This document shows, piece by piece, positions 23,938 to 31,885 of a DNA stretch of 45,716 nucleotides. The stretch lies in assembly GCA_031272195.1 (NCBI GenBank), contig JAISUF010000003.1, forward strand, positions 1-45,716, written 5' to 3'. The notes beneath the pieces are model-generated. The model did no database searches. It saw only the letters and a program-made list of their open reading frames with translations, and was not told where the DNA came from. Position numbers and translations under genes: made by a program. The stretch's first letter is position 1. Every line of letters begins with the position of its first letter. The DNA is from Propionibacteriaceae bacterium. GTDB taxonomy: Bacteria; Actinomycetota; Actinomycetes; Propionibacteriales; Propionibacteriaceae.

Positions 23938-25284
23938 TCAATCGAGGCGCACCAGCGTCAGCACGTCTCCAACCTCGACTCGGCGAACCTCTTCGCCGAC
24001 CACGGCCAGGGCGTCGGCGCGGGCCAGGGCGGTGACTAGGTGCGATCCCGAGCCGCCCGGCGTGGCGGGGCGCGCGAGCGTGGCGCCGGTGGCGTCGACA
24101 CGCACGGCGACGGGCATGAACTGGCGCCTGCCAGCCGGGCTCTCCCAACCCGCCTCGACGCGGCTGCGGCGGGCCGGGTCGGGGGCGGCGCCGAGCATGG
24201 CGTCCAGCAGCGCCCGCCCGAAGCAGGCGAACGACACGGCGACGCTGACGGGGTTGCCGGGCAGCGCCAGCAGCGGCCTGCCGCGCCAGCGTCCCCAGCC
24301 TTGCGGTTTGCCCGGTTGCATGGCGACGGTGACGAACTCCACCTCGCCGCCGGTCACATCTCGCGTCACGTCGTGGTCGCCAACCGACGCCCCGCCGGAG
24401 ACCAAGATGACGTCGGCGGCTTCGGCGGCCTGGTCGAGCAGGCGTCGCAGGGCCGCCGGGTCGTCTGGGCAGCGGGCTTGGAGGGTGACGACGCCGCCAG
24501 CGGCCGCGACGGCCGCCGTCAGGTAGGGCCCGTTGGAGTCGTAGATGGACGCGGGGCCAAGCCGGTCGCCGGGCGCGGCCAGTTCGTCCCCCGTGGCGAC
24601 GACGGCAACCTTCGGCTTCACCGCCACAAGCAATTGCCCGGCGGCGGTCGGAGGGGCCGCCGCTTTGGCAAGGCCGCGCCAGAGCCCGCCGCCGAGAGGG
24701 GCCCCGTTGCCGAGTCCCGCGTCGGGCTGGGGGTCAGGCCGCGCCGCCGCGAAACCATCCCCATCTCCGGCCCCGACCGCTGCCGCCGCCGCTAGGTGCC
24801 GCGCCGCCAGCCGCGTCCCGGCCGTCAGCACGACCTTCCCGTGACGAACGTCCTCGCCGGCTTGGCGGACGTGCTGCCCCAAGCGCGGCGTCGAAACAAA
24901 TCGCACCGACTCACCCTCGACGACGCAGTCCTCGATCGGCACGACGATGTCGGCCCCCTCCGGCAGGGGAGCCCCCGTCATGATGCGGGCCGCCTCGCCC
25001 TCTCCCAGGGCTCTGGCGGCGGCGACTCCGGCGGGCAGGTCCAGGGCGATGGACAGCGGCCGGGCGGCGTCCGCCCAGCGGATGGCGAAGCCGTCCATGG
25101 CCGAATTGCGGAAGCGGGGCACGTCGACTCCGGCGGCGGCGTCGGCCGCCAGGACCCGTCCCAGGGATTGTGACAAAGGCACGGCCTCGGCCCTCGGCCA
25201 GTCCGGGCCGACCAGCGAAACTACGTTGTCGCGGTGCGACTCGACGCTCAGGCGTCGTCGCCCGCCGGTAGAACCATGGTTCAT
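23938..25284 (-). CDS. moeA: Molybdopterin molybdenumtransferase
   Basis: 448 residues from the ATG at 25284. There is no ribosome site, but a TATCGT -10-like box lies 7 nt upstream on the minus strand, suggesting a leaderless message. MoeA inserts molybdate into adenylated molybdopterin delivered by MogA. Motifs: VPRFRNSAMDGFAIRW (domain I), GAPLPEGADIVVPIED, VAVVATGDEL, IYDSNGPYLTAAV, SGGASVGDHDVT and ALPGNPVSVAVSF. An insertion rich in Gly, Ala, Pro and Asp sits at about residues 171-215, just before KPKVAVVATGDEL, where most family members have only a few residues. It is divergent from modA with only 61 nt between the starts, so both share the operator at 25286. Confidence 0.92.
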   Translation of the reverse strand: MNHGSTGGRRRLSVESHRDNVVSLVGPDWPRAEAVPLSQSLGRVLAADAAAGVDVPRFRNSAMDGFAIRWADAARPLSIALDLPAGVAAARALGEGEAARIMTGAPLPEGADIVVPIEDCVVEGESVRFVSTPRLGQHVRQAGEDVRHGKVVLTAGTRLAARHLAAAAAVGAGDGDGFAAARPDPQPDAGLGNGAPLGGGLWRGLAKAAAPPTAAGQLLVAVKPKVAVVATGDELAAPGDRLGPASIYDSNGPYLTAAVAAAGGVVTLQARCPDDPAALRRLLDQAAEAADVILVSGGASVGDHDVTRDVTGGEVEFVTVAMQPGKPQGWGRWRGRPLLALPGNPVSVAVSFACFGRALLDAMLGAAPDPARRSRVEAGWESPAGRRQFMPVAVRVDATGATLARPATPGGSGSHLVTALARADALAVVGEEVRRVEVGDVLTLVRLD

Positions 25285-25285
25285 A

Positions 25286-25311
25286 GTTGTAACGATACCA
25301 ATCGTGATAAC
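25286..25311. promoter_or_regulatory. 26-bp inverted-repeat operator between moeA and modA
   Basis: Left arm GTTGTAACGAT (25286-25296), spacer ACCA, right arm ATCGTGATAAC (25301-25311); arms match at 9 of 11 positions as reverse complements, the best of the three sites. It covers the moeA -10 box (TATCGT on the minus strand, 25292-25297) and overlaps TAACAT (25308-25313), a possible modA -10. Related in look to ModE-type sites (ATCGT/AACGAT halves) but not the same sequence. Confidence 0.65.
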
Positions 25312-25345
25312 ATTGTCTCAACTCACCTGAGCGAAGGAGCTTCCG

Positions 25346-26173
25346 ATGAAACTGTTCCCCGCCGCCATAGCCGTCTTGGCTGGCGCGACCATCTTGGCCG
25401 GCTGCGCGACGAGCGGCCAAGCCGCCCAGCCGCCGTCCGCCGACGGCACCTCACCCCAAGCGTCGTCCCAAACCTCCCAAGAGCCGCAGACGCTGACCGT
25501 TCTGGCCGCCGCCTCGCTGACGGAGACATTCACCAAACTGGGCAAACAATTCGAGGCCGCCAATCCTGGCGTCACGGTGGCGCTGTCGTTCGACGGCTCG
25601 TCCACCCTCGTCCAGCAAATCGAGCAGGGCGCGCCCGCCGACGTCTTCGCCTCGGCCGACCAGGCCAACATGGACAAGCTGTCGCAGGCCGGTTACGTCG
25701 ACGGCACGCCCACGACGTTCGCCCAGAACTCGCTGGTCATAGCGGTGCCGAAGGGCAACCCCGCCCAGATCGGCGGCCTAACCGACCTGGCCGACTCGAA
25801 GGCCAAGGTCGTCCTGTGCGACGCCGAAGTGCCGTGTGGCGCGGTCGCCCAGCGCGTGCTGGCAGCCGCCGACGTCGCCGTCAAACCGGTCAGTTTGGAG
25901 CAGAACGTCAAGGCTGTCGTGACGAAGGTCGCCGCTGGCGAGGCCGACGCCGGCCTGGTCTACGCGACCGACGTCAAGGCGGCCGGGGACGCTGTTGAAG
26001 CGGTGGCGCTGCCCGACGACGAGGCCGTCGCCAAGGCCGCCGTCACGCAGTATCCGATCACCGTCGTCAAGGGGTCCGCGCACACCGCCCTGGCATCGGA
26101 CTTCATCGATTACGTATTGTCCGACGACGGCCAGCGGGTCTTGGCGGACGCCGGCTTCCAATCGGCAGGGTGA
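25346..26173 (+). CDS. modA: Molybdate ABC transporter binding lipoprotein
   Basis: 275 residues, ATG at 25346 after GAAGGAG. Lipoprotein signal with lipobox LAGC, lipidated Cys at position 20, then a Ser/Gln/Pro-rich tether to about residue 48. The binding domain begins LTVLAAASLTETFTKLGKQF, and continues with VALSFDGSSTLVQQIEQGAPADVF and EADAGLVYATDVKAAG, all typical of molybdate/tungstate-binding ModA. It captures molybdate outside the membrane and feeds ModB. Divergent from moeA and under the shared operator. Confidence 0.93.
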   Translation: MKLFPAAIAVLAGATILAGCATSGQAAQPPSADGTSPQASSQTSQEPQTLTVLAAASLTETFTKLGKQFEAANPGVTVALSFDGSSTLVQQIEQGAPADVFASADQANMDKLSQAGYVDGTPTTFAQNSLVIAVPKGNPAQIGGLTDLADSKAKVVLCDAEVPCGAVAQRVLAAADVAVKPVSLEQNVKAVVTKVAAGEADAGLVYATDVKAAGDAVEAVALPDDEAVAKAAVTQYPITVVKGSAHTALASDFIDYVLSDDGQRVLADAGFQSAG

Positions 26174-26198
26174 GGCTAGGGCCTGCCGAGGAGGCGAA

Positions 26199-27071
26199 AT
26201 GAGACGCGGCATGACCGGGGCGCTGGCGTCGCTCGGAGCTGCGCCCGAGAGGGGACGCCCCATGAGGCGCTCCGACGCGCTGGGCCTTCCGAGCTGGGCC
26301 TACACCCTGGCCGCCGTCGGCTTGCTGGCGATCAGCCTGCCCGTGCTGGCGCTGTTCCTGCGTGCCGACTGGCCGACGGTGCCGGTCGACTTGGCCTCGC
26401 CCTCAGCGCTGTCGGCGCTCGGTTTGTCGCTGGCGACGGCGTTGGCGGCGACCCTGGCCAGCCTCCTGCTGGGCCTGCCGTTGGCGTTCGTCTTGGCGCG
26501 GCTGCGCGGAAGGCTGGCCGAGGCCGCCAGGGCGGTCGTCCTGGTGCCGTTGGTGCTGCCGCCGATGGTGGGAGGTCTGGCGCTGCTATTCCTGTTGGGA
26601 CGCCGCGGCCTGCTGGGCGGGCCGGTCTTCGAGGCGACGGGCTGGTCGCTGCCGTTCTCGCTGTCGGCGGTCGTCGTGGCGGAGGCGTTCGTGGCGGCCC
26701 CGTTCCTGATAGTGACCGTCGAGGGCGGCCTGCGGACGCAGGGGCGCTGCCAGGCCGAGGCGGCCGCCATCCTGGGCGCCAGCCGCACGCAGGTGCTGTT
26801 CCGTGTGACGCTGCCGATGCTCGCCCCCGTACTGCGCGGCGGCGTGGCGTTGTGCTTCGCCCGCGCCTTGGGCGAGTTCGGCGCGACGGCCCTGTTTGCC
26901 GGCAACCTGCCCGGCGTGACGCAGACGATGCCCCTGGCGATCTACACCGCCTTCAACGGAGCCGGCGTCAGCCAGGGCGTCGCCACGTCCCTGTCGCTGC
27001 TGATGGTCGTCTGCTCGGTCGTCCTGCTGGCCGCCTCCGGCATCGTCGGACGCGGCCGGGTGGTGGCCTAA
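26199..27071 (+). CDS. modB: Molybdate ABC transporter permease
   Basis: 290 residues from the ATG at 26199 (GAGGAGG 4-5 nt upstream); a second ATG at 26262 would also keep all membrane helices. Five to six transmembrane segments. The EAA loop that docks the ATPase is visible as AEAAAILGASRTQVLFRVTLPM, split as AEAAAILGAS and RVTLPM, followed by GEFGATALFAGNLPG, a ModB hallmark. The ATPase gene modC is not next to it: a convergent unrelated gene follows. Its last codons are partly duplicated 126 nt downstream. Confidence 0.9.
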   Translation: MRRGMTGALASLGAAPERGRPMRRSDALGLPSWAYTLAAVGLLAISLPVLALFLRADWPTVPVDLASPSALSALGLSLATALAATLASLLLGLPLAFVLARLRGRLAEAARAVVLVPLVLPPMVGGLALLFLLGRRGLLGGPVFEATGWSLPFSLSAVVVAEAFVAAPFLIVTVEGGLRTQGRCQAEAAAILGASRTQVLFRVTLPMLAPVLRGGVALCFARALGEFGATALFAGNLPGVTQTMPLAIYTAFNGAGVSQGVATSLSLLMVVCSVVLLAASGIVGRGRVVA

Positions 27072-27194
27072 GAGGCGATTGTCCGCACCTGCTGTCGCTG
27101 CGCTCTTCCATCGGCCTGGCTTTCGCCTCAGTCGTGTCGGCGTGGCCGCAGGGCGGTGCATCTCCGCGTAGTCGGACGCGGCCGAGTGGCTTAG
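27045..27194 (+). repeat. Direct repeat duplicating the modB 3' end
   Basis: GTCGGACGCGGCCG followed by GGTGG (27045-27063) recurs as GTCGGACGCGGCCG followed by AGTGG (27171-27189), 18 of 19 identical. The first copy is coding in modB, 6 nt from its stop; the second abuts the stop codon (27191-27193) of the convergent DUF4190-type gene. The 119 nt between the two genes hold nothing else recognisable. Confidence 0.6.
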
Positions 27195-27730
27195 CCGCAG
27201 GAGACAGTGGTGCCGTTGATCCAGTGGGTGCCCGGTCCCAAGTCTGAGCACATCGTCATGATGGTGAAGACGCCCCAGATCATGGCGGCGACCATCGCCA
27301 GCGAGATCAGGAACAGGACTGACGACACCACGATGCCCGCCACCGACAGGCCCGTCGGCGCCCCGGCGGCCTTGTTCTTCTTGAAGCCGATGGCCGACAA
27401 GATGATGCCGATGAAGGCCAGCGGCCCCAGCAGAATGCCGCAGATCAGACCGGCGATCGACAGGCCCTGGCCGGGCGGCGTCGGCGAGGGCGCGACGAAC
27501 TGGGGCGCGGCGTTGGCAGGCTGATACGGCGGCTGGGCCGGCGGCTGGCCGTAAGCCTGCTGCTGCGCGTACGGCTCCTGCCCGTAACCCTGCTGGACAG
27601 GGGGCTGTTGGGCGTACGGCGCTTGTGCGGAAGGCTGCTGGTCGGCGGGCTGGGACGGGTAGGGCTGTTGCGGGTAGGGCGACTGGCCGGAGGGCTGCTG
27701 CGGCCCCGTCGGATATTCGGGTTGAGTCAT
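27191..27730 (-). CDS. DUF4190-type membrane protein with Pro/Gln/Tyr-rich N-terminus
   Basis: 179 residues from the ATG at 27730 (GAGGA upstream on the minus strand). The first about 85 residues are a disordered Pro-Gln-Tyr-rich repeat region (PYPQQPYPSQ, GYGQEPYAQQQAYGQ). Then comes the DUF4190 core: LSIAGLICGILLGPLAFIGI and AGAPTGLSVAGIVVSSVLF with two transmembrane segments, ending in a short extracellular or periplasm-facing tail with CSDLGPGTHWINGTTVSCG. Such proteins are common in actinobacteria and have no known function. The Tyr-rich cytoplasmic tail resembles proteins that phase separate or bind division machinery, but that is only analogy. Confidence 0.75.
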   Translation of the reverse strand: MTQPEYPTGPQQPSGQSPYPQQPYPSQPADQQPSAQAPYAQQPPVQQGYGQEPYAQQQAYGQPPAQPPYQPANAAPQFVAPSPTPPGQGLSIAGLICGILLGPLAFIGIILSAIGFKKNKAAGAPTGLSVAGIVVSSVLFLISLAMVAAMIWGVFTIMTMCSDLGPGTHWINGTTVSCG

Positions 27731-27897
27731 GGCTGTTCCTCGATTCTGGCTGTCAGAACGTACTTGCTTGGCGCGAGTCGCCCGGTGCGCCCCTTGGCAT
27801 ATGCCGCCGTCATCGCCGTCTCCCGGGGGTCGCAGCGAAACCCACAAGGCTCTCGCACATGCTCGAACCTATCACGGATCGCCGCTTCGCCCGGCCG

Positions 27898-29766
27898 TCA
27901 CTCCTTCAGGCGGAACTCGTTGACGATGGTGGCGGCGTGGGCCTCGGCCTTGGCGATGGCCCGCCGGCCGGCGGCGATGAAGGCCGCCGTGGGTCCCTCG
28001 GGGAGGTCGCCGAGCACCTGCTTCTTCATGGCGACGCGGTCGGCGCGCAGCGAGTCGGGGCCGATGGCGTCGGCGATCAGCGCGTCGAAATCGGACAGGT
28101 CGGCCGCCGCGATATAGCTCGACGCCTGCGTTGGAAAAACCTGCTTGAAATCGTCGGTGGACAGCTCGCGCGGATTCGTCACGACAATCGGGCGCTCGGT
28201 GTAAAGAAAATCCGACACTACGCTGGAAATATCCGACACCAGGACGTTCGCCTGGTCGAAGCAGTCGTACAGGCTCAACCCCGCTTCTGGTCCGACGTAA
28301 ACATGGTCGCCGGTGGCCAGCAGCTCCATGATCCGCAGGCGGGCCGTCGTCATGCCGGGCCGTAAGATGCCCGACGCCGGATGCGGCTTGAACATTATCC
28401 GCGCACCGGGATGGTTGGCCAAGATATGCTCGACCATCCGCACGCCCATCGTCTCCAGCGAAGAATAGTTGACGTCGTTGGAATAGCCCTCGAAAGTCGG
28501 AGCGTAAAGCACCGTCGGCGTGGCGTCGGCGGGGAGCGGTCCGACCTTCAACGACTCGACTTGGGGCCGCCCGACGATCTCGTAGGAGCCTTGCGGCAGG
28601 TCCACGCCGGCGTCCTCGTAACGCTTGATCCCGGCCGGCCCTGAAACCCAAACGCCGTTGTAGACGCGGACGAACGGATTCGCCGAGCTGGCCTTGTCGG
28701 AGTCGCCGTGGTTGAGGAAGACGTGGTGCAGCCGGGCCTCCCGCAAGACCTGGACGTTCTTGGCCGAGTTGGCCATGTAGTAGACGACGCGGGCGCTGTC
28801 CGGGATGGCCTCCTCGGCCTGCCAGGCGGCCGGCGCGTAGACCGTCAACAGGCGGACGTCCTTGGGGACGGTCGACAGGTAGCTGCCGGAGCGGATCATC
28901 AGCAGCGTCGGGTCGGGCAGCTTGTCGAACGTGCCGATCCACTGGTCGAGGACGTACGGCGCTCGTGCGTCGGCGGCGGCGTGGATGATGTTCACCGGAC
29001 CCGCCTGGGCGATCTCGACCTTGACCTTGGCCAGCAGGCGCTCAAAGGAGGCCTCCGAACCCAGCCGCAGGGCGTTCAACAGGCGGGCGCCGAACCAGAC
29101 CAGATAGCCGGCGCCGACGCCGACCTCGACCAGCGTCGCGACCAGCGGCGAGACGTCCGTCAGAGCACCGGCGACGGCCAGCGGCAGCAACGCCAACTCG
29201 CCGACGAAAGTCGCCGTCGGCTGGCGTGCCACCCAGCGGTAGTGGCGGCCGAAGGCGACGGTGGTGGCGGGCTGGTCGCCTTGCGGGGAATAGATCAGCG
29301 GCGGCTGGCGCGACGCCAGCCAGGAGGCGATGAACCGGAACCCCAACTCGACCGCCACCAGCAGCAGCGACACCGCCAAGTAGCCGACGACGACGACGTG
29401 GCCCGCCCAAGACAGCGCCGCCGCGAACAGGGCGGCCCGGACGGTGTGCTGCAAGGTGTAGGTGAGACCTAGGCGGTGCACCAGCCTGGCTTGACGTCCG
29501 TCCGCCCGGGCGGCCAACCACCCCACCGTCGCCGACAGGGCCGTCACCACAGCGGCGGGCACATACCAGCCCAACGTGGCGCAGACCGCGATCAGCGCCC
29601 ACGTCGCGCCGACCAGTTGGCGATACCAGTCGTCGACGGCGCGCTCCAGCCAGCCCAGCCACTGCGGCAGCGGCCGCGACGGCGACACGGCCAAGCCAAG
29701 CTCGTGGTTGTTGGGCATGTTGACCCGCAACGTCACATCGGCGTTGCGCTGGTCGGCTTTGCTCAT
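27898..29766 (-). CDS. TagF-like glycerophosphotransferase with N-terminal membrane domain
   Basis: 622 residues from the ATG at 29766, in an ATGA overlap with the ABC ATPase gene (a GTG at 29775 would sit on the ribosome site GAGGAG). The N-terminal about 270 residues carry four to six hydrophobic segments in two groups (WALIAVCATLGWYVPAAVV; HVVVVGYLAVSLLLVAVEL). The C-terminal catalytic half has the CDP-glycerol glycerophosphotransferase motifs LNHGDSDKASSANPF, LYAPTFEGYSND, MFKPHPASGI and VSDISSVVSDFLYTERPIV. It likely polymerises or extends a phosphodiester wall polymer at the inner membrane face, and the linked TagGH-like transporter would export it. Its start-stop overlap with the ATPase gene indicates a three-gene operon. 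It has a paralogue at 33554. Confidence 0.85.
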   Translation of the reverse strand: MSKADQRNADVTLRVNMPNNHELGLAVSPSRPLPQWLGWLERAVDDWYRQLVGATWALIAVCATLGWYVPAAVVTALSATVGWLAARADGRQARLVHRLGLTYTLQHTVRAALFAAALSWAGHVVVVGYLAVSLLLVAVELGFRFIASWLASRQPPLIYSPQGDQPATTVAFGRHYRWVARQPTATFVGELALLPLAVAGALTDVSPLVATLVEVGVGAGYLVWFGARLLNALRLGSEASFERLLAKVKVEIAQAGPVNIIHAAADARAPYVLDQWIGTFDKLPDPTLLMIRSGSYLSTVPKDVRLLTVYAPAAWQAEEAIPDSARVVYYMANSAKNVQVLREARLHHVFLNHGDSDKASSANPFVRVYNGVWVSGPAGIKRYEDAGVDLPQGSYEIVGRPQVESLKVGPLPADATPTVLYAPTFEGYSNDVNYSSLETMGVRMVEHILANHPGARIMFKPHPASGILRPGMTTARLRIMELLATGDHVYVGPEAGLSLYDCFDQANVLVSDISSVVSDFLYTERPIVVTNPRELSTDDFKQVFPTQASSYIAAADLSDFDALIADAIGPDSLRADRVAMKKQVLGDLPEGPTAAFIAAGRRAIAKAEAHAATIVNEFRLKE

Positions 29767-30767
29767 TTGCGCCACTCCTCGTAGGCGGCCGTCACTTCCT
29801 CGCTGGGGCCGTCCATCATCAACTCGCCCTTGTTCAGCCAGATCGCTCGCTCGCAGGAGTCGCGGATCGACTTCATCGAATGGGACACCAGGAAGATCGT
29901 GCCGGCGCTGTCGCGGATGTCGCGGATGCGCTGCTCGGAGCGCTTCCGGAAGGCCCGGTCGCCGACCGCCAAAGCCTCGTCGACGATCAAGATGTCGTGG
30001 CGGCGCACGCTGGCGATGGCGAAACGCAGCCGGGCCGACATGCCGGAGGAGTACGTCCGCATCGGGAAGTCGATGAACTCGCCGATGTCGGCGAATTCGA
30101 CGATCGAGTCGTGCAACTCGTTGATCTCCTTGCGCGTCAAACCGAGCGCCAAGCCTCCCAGCAGGATGTTGCGCTCGCCGGACAGGTCGGGGAGCATGCC
30201 GGTGCCAACGCCGATCATCGACGGGCGGCCGCGGGCGTAGACCGCGCCCTCGGCGGGCGGCGTCAAACCGGTCAGGGTCCGCATCAGCGTCGACTTGCCC
30301 GAGCCGTTGGCGCCGATGACGCCGATCGACTCGTTGCGGTAGGCGATGAAGGAGACGCCCTTGAGCGCGTGGACGATGCGGATGCCGCGCCGCGACGAGC
30401 GGTTGTAGGCGTCCTTGTTGCGGTTGACGGCCCGCCCCGAGGCGTAAACGCGATACTTGACGTGCACGTTGTCGACGATGACGACCGGGCGGCGCGTCTT
30501 GGGCTTCTTGCGCGGCGGCTCGGGCTCGCGCACCTCGACCACCGGGGTGTCGTCGGCGGCTTCGACGCCGGAAGGGCTTGGCTCCGGCGTGCTCGAGGCA
30601 CCCGTGGACGCCCCTGTGGCCGGTTCCGACGGCGCGGGCGAGGCGCCTGGGGACGCCGCTTGGCCGGCGTCGGCCGGTGCGACTGGCCCGGTCGGGACGC
30701 TGGGCGCGGCTGTCGGCAAGGTGGGCGGGTCGCCGAAGGCGCGGCGCGGGGAGTCAGTCGCGTCCAT
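29763..30767 (-). CDS. Polysaccharide/teichoic-acid export ABC ATPase (TagH-like)
   Basis: 334 residues, ATG at 30767 inside the 3' end of the permease gene (14-nt overlap). Residues about 85-334 are a TagH/Wzt-type ATPase: Walker A GANGSGKST (G152 to T160), the group-specific signature TYSSGMSARLRFAIA, Walker B ILIVDEALAVGD and the switch His in LVSHSMKSI. Residues 1-85 are a Pro/Ala/Ser/Glu-rich extension ahead of the ATPase fold, not usual in TagH; it may be disordered or bind a partner. The C-terminal carbohydrate-recognition domain found in some Wzt proteins is absent. With the permease it should export the polymer made by the TagF-like enzyme. Confidence 0.88.
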   Translation of the reverse strand: MDATDSPRRAFGDPPTLPTAAPSVPTGPVAPADAGQAASPGASPAPSEPATGASTGASSTPEPSPSGVEAADDTPVVEVREPEPPRKKPKTRRPVVIVDNVHVKYRVYASGRAVNRNKDAYNRSSRRGIRIVHALKGVSFIAYRNESIGVIGANGSGKSTLMRTLTGLTPPAEGAVYARGRPSMIGVGTGMLPDLSGERNILLGGLALGLTRKEINELHDSIVEFADIGEFIDFPMRTYSSGMSARLRFAIASVRRHDILIVDEALAVGDRAFRKRSEQRIRDIRDSAGTIFLVSHSMKSIRDSCERAIWLNKGELMMDGPSEEVTAAYEEWRK

Positions 30768-31596
30768 ATTGCTCCTCGGCGGCGTAGAAGAACAGCAGGC
30801 CGACGATGAACGTCACCACCGACGTGATCGACAAGAACAGCCAGAAGTGGTGGTTGTAGCTCTTGGCCATCAGCATGCCGCGCCCCATCTCCAAGACTTG
30901 GTAGATCGGGTAGCAGTCGAACAGCACCTGCAGCCAGTGGTGGCCCTTGGTGACGTTGTCGATGTGGAAGAACACCCCCGAGGTGAAGAACAGCACCCGC
31001 TGGACGTAGGGGATGATCTGCGTCAGGTCGCGGATGTGGACCGTCAGGCGGGCGACGATGCAGCAAACGCCGACGTTGAACAGCGAGTAGACCGCCAGCA
31101 GCGGCACCACCAGCAGCCACTCCCAGGTTGGGAAGTAGCCGAACAGGGGAAGCAGCAGCATCGTCACGGCCAGCGTCAGCAGCGTGCCGATCAGTTCTTC
31201 GACGACGTCGGCCAAGACCAGAGTCAGCCTTGGGAAGGGCAGCGACTGGACCAGCGTTTGGTGGCCGATGATCGCCTTGGCGCCGCCCTTGAAGCAGCCG
31301 CCGAAGTAGCCGAACAGCATGACGCCGATGATGACGCGCGGGGCGTAGTCGGGGCCGCGCGAGGCGCCGGCGATGGTGCCGAAGACCAGGCCGTAGACGA
31401 CCGCGTCGAGCATCGGCCCGATGACCAGCCAGGCGACGCCCAGGCGGTTGCCCTCGACCGATTTCTGCACCCGCGACCAAGCCATCACCCAGATGAAGTC
31501 GCGCCGCCGCCAGGTGCGCCAGATGTAGCGCGCCAAGTCTGGCCGCGCACCGACGCGCTTCAGCTTGTTGGCGGCAGCCAGTTCTGCCAAGCTCAT
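30754..31596 (-). CDS. Polysaccharide/teichoic-acid export ABC permease (TagG-like)
   Basis: 280 residues, ATG at 31596 with CGAGGAG upstream on the minus strand. ABC-2-type permease: N-terminal amphipathic segment (YIWRTWRRRDFIWVMAWSRV), then six transmembrane helices including GVAWLVIGPMLDAVVYGLVF and LIGTLLTLAVTMLLLP. The loop FFTSGVFFHIDNV before the last helices is typical of TagG/Wzm/RfbD proteins. First gene of the operon permease-ATPase-TagF. The 270 nt upstream up to pgi hold a direct repeat but no other gene. Confidence 0.88.
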   Translation of the reverse strand: MSLAELAAANKLKRVGARPDLARYIWRTWRRRDFIWVMAWSRVQKSVEGNRLGVAWLVIGPMLDAVVYGLVFGTIAGASRGPDYAPRVIIGVMLFGYFGGCFKGGAKAIIGHQTLVQSLPFPRLTLVLADVVEELIGTLLTLAVTMLLLPLFGYFPTWEWLLVVPLLAVYSLFNVGVCCIVARLTVHIRDLTQIIPYVQRVLFFTSGVFFHIDNVTKGHHWLQVLFDCYPIYQVLEMGRGMLMAKSYNHHFWLFLSITSVVTFIVGLLFFYAAEEQYGRD

Positions 31597-31813
31597 AGGC
31601 GGGCTCCTCGTGTGAAACGACTTGAAGAAGTCTAATGCAACCTCACCCGGCGTGCGCCGTGACTGGGCTTGTCAGGGCCATTTCTGGCCCCTGGGACGAG
31701 CCGCGCGGCGACGGCCTGCGCGCCTTGAGGCGGTATTCGCCGCCGCGATGCCCTACCGGTGGCGCTGCCGCCCGATTGGGCCGCTGGGCTGGCTGGTTGT
31801 GCTTTGCTCCTCC

Positions 31814-31885
31814 TCTCAGCCGCAGTGGGCGGGGCCGCCCGGTGGGCGCCGACAGAGACCCTCGTCTCAGCCGCGGTGGGCGCGG
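31814..31885 (-). repeat. Direct repeat duplicating the pgi stop region
   Basis: Copies at 31814-31834 and 31865-31885 agree at 19 of 21 bases (TCTCAGCCGC, then R, then GTGGGCG). The second copy includes the pgi stop codon (minus strand, 31867-31869) and last five codons; the first lies 51 nt further in the pgi downstream direction. Confidence 0.6.
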
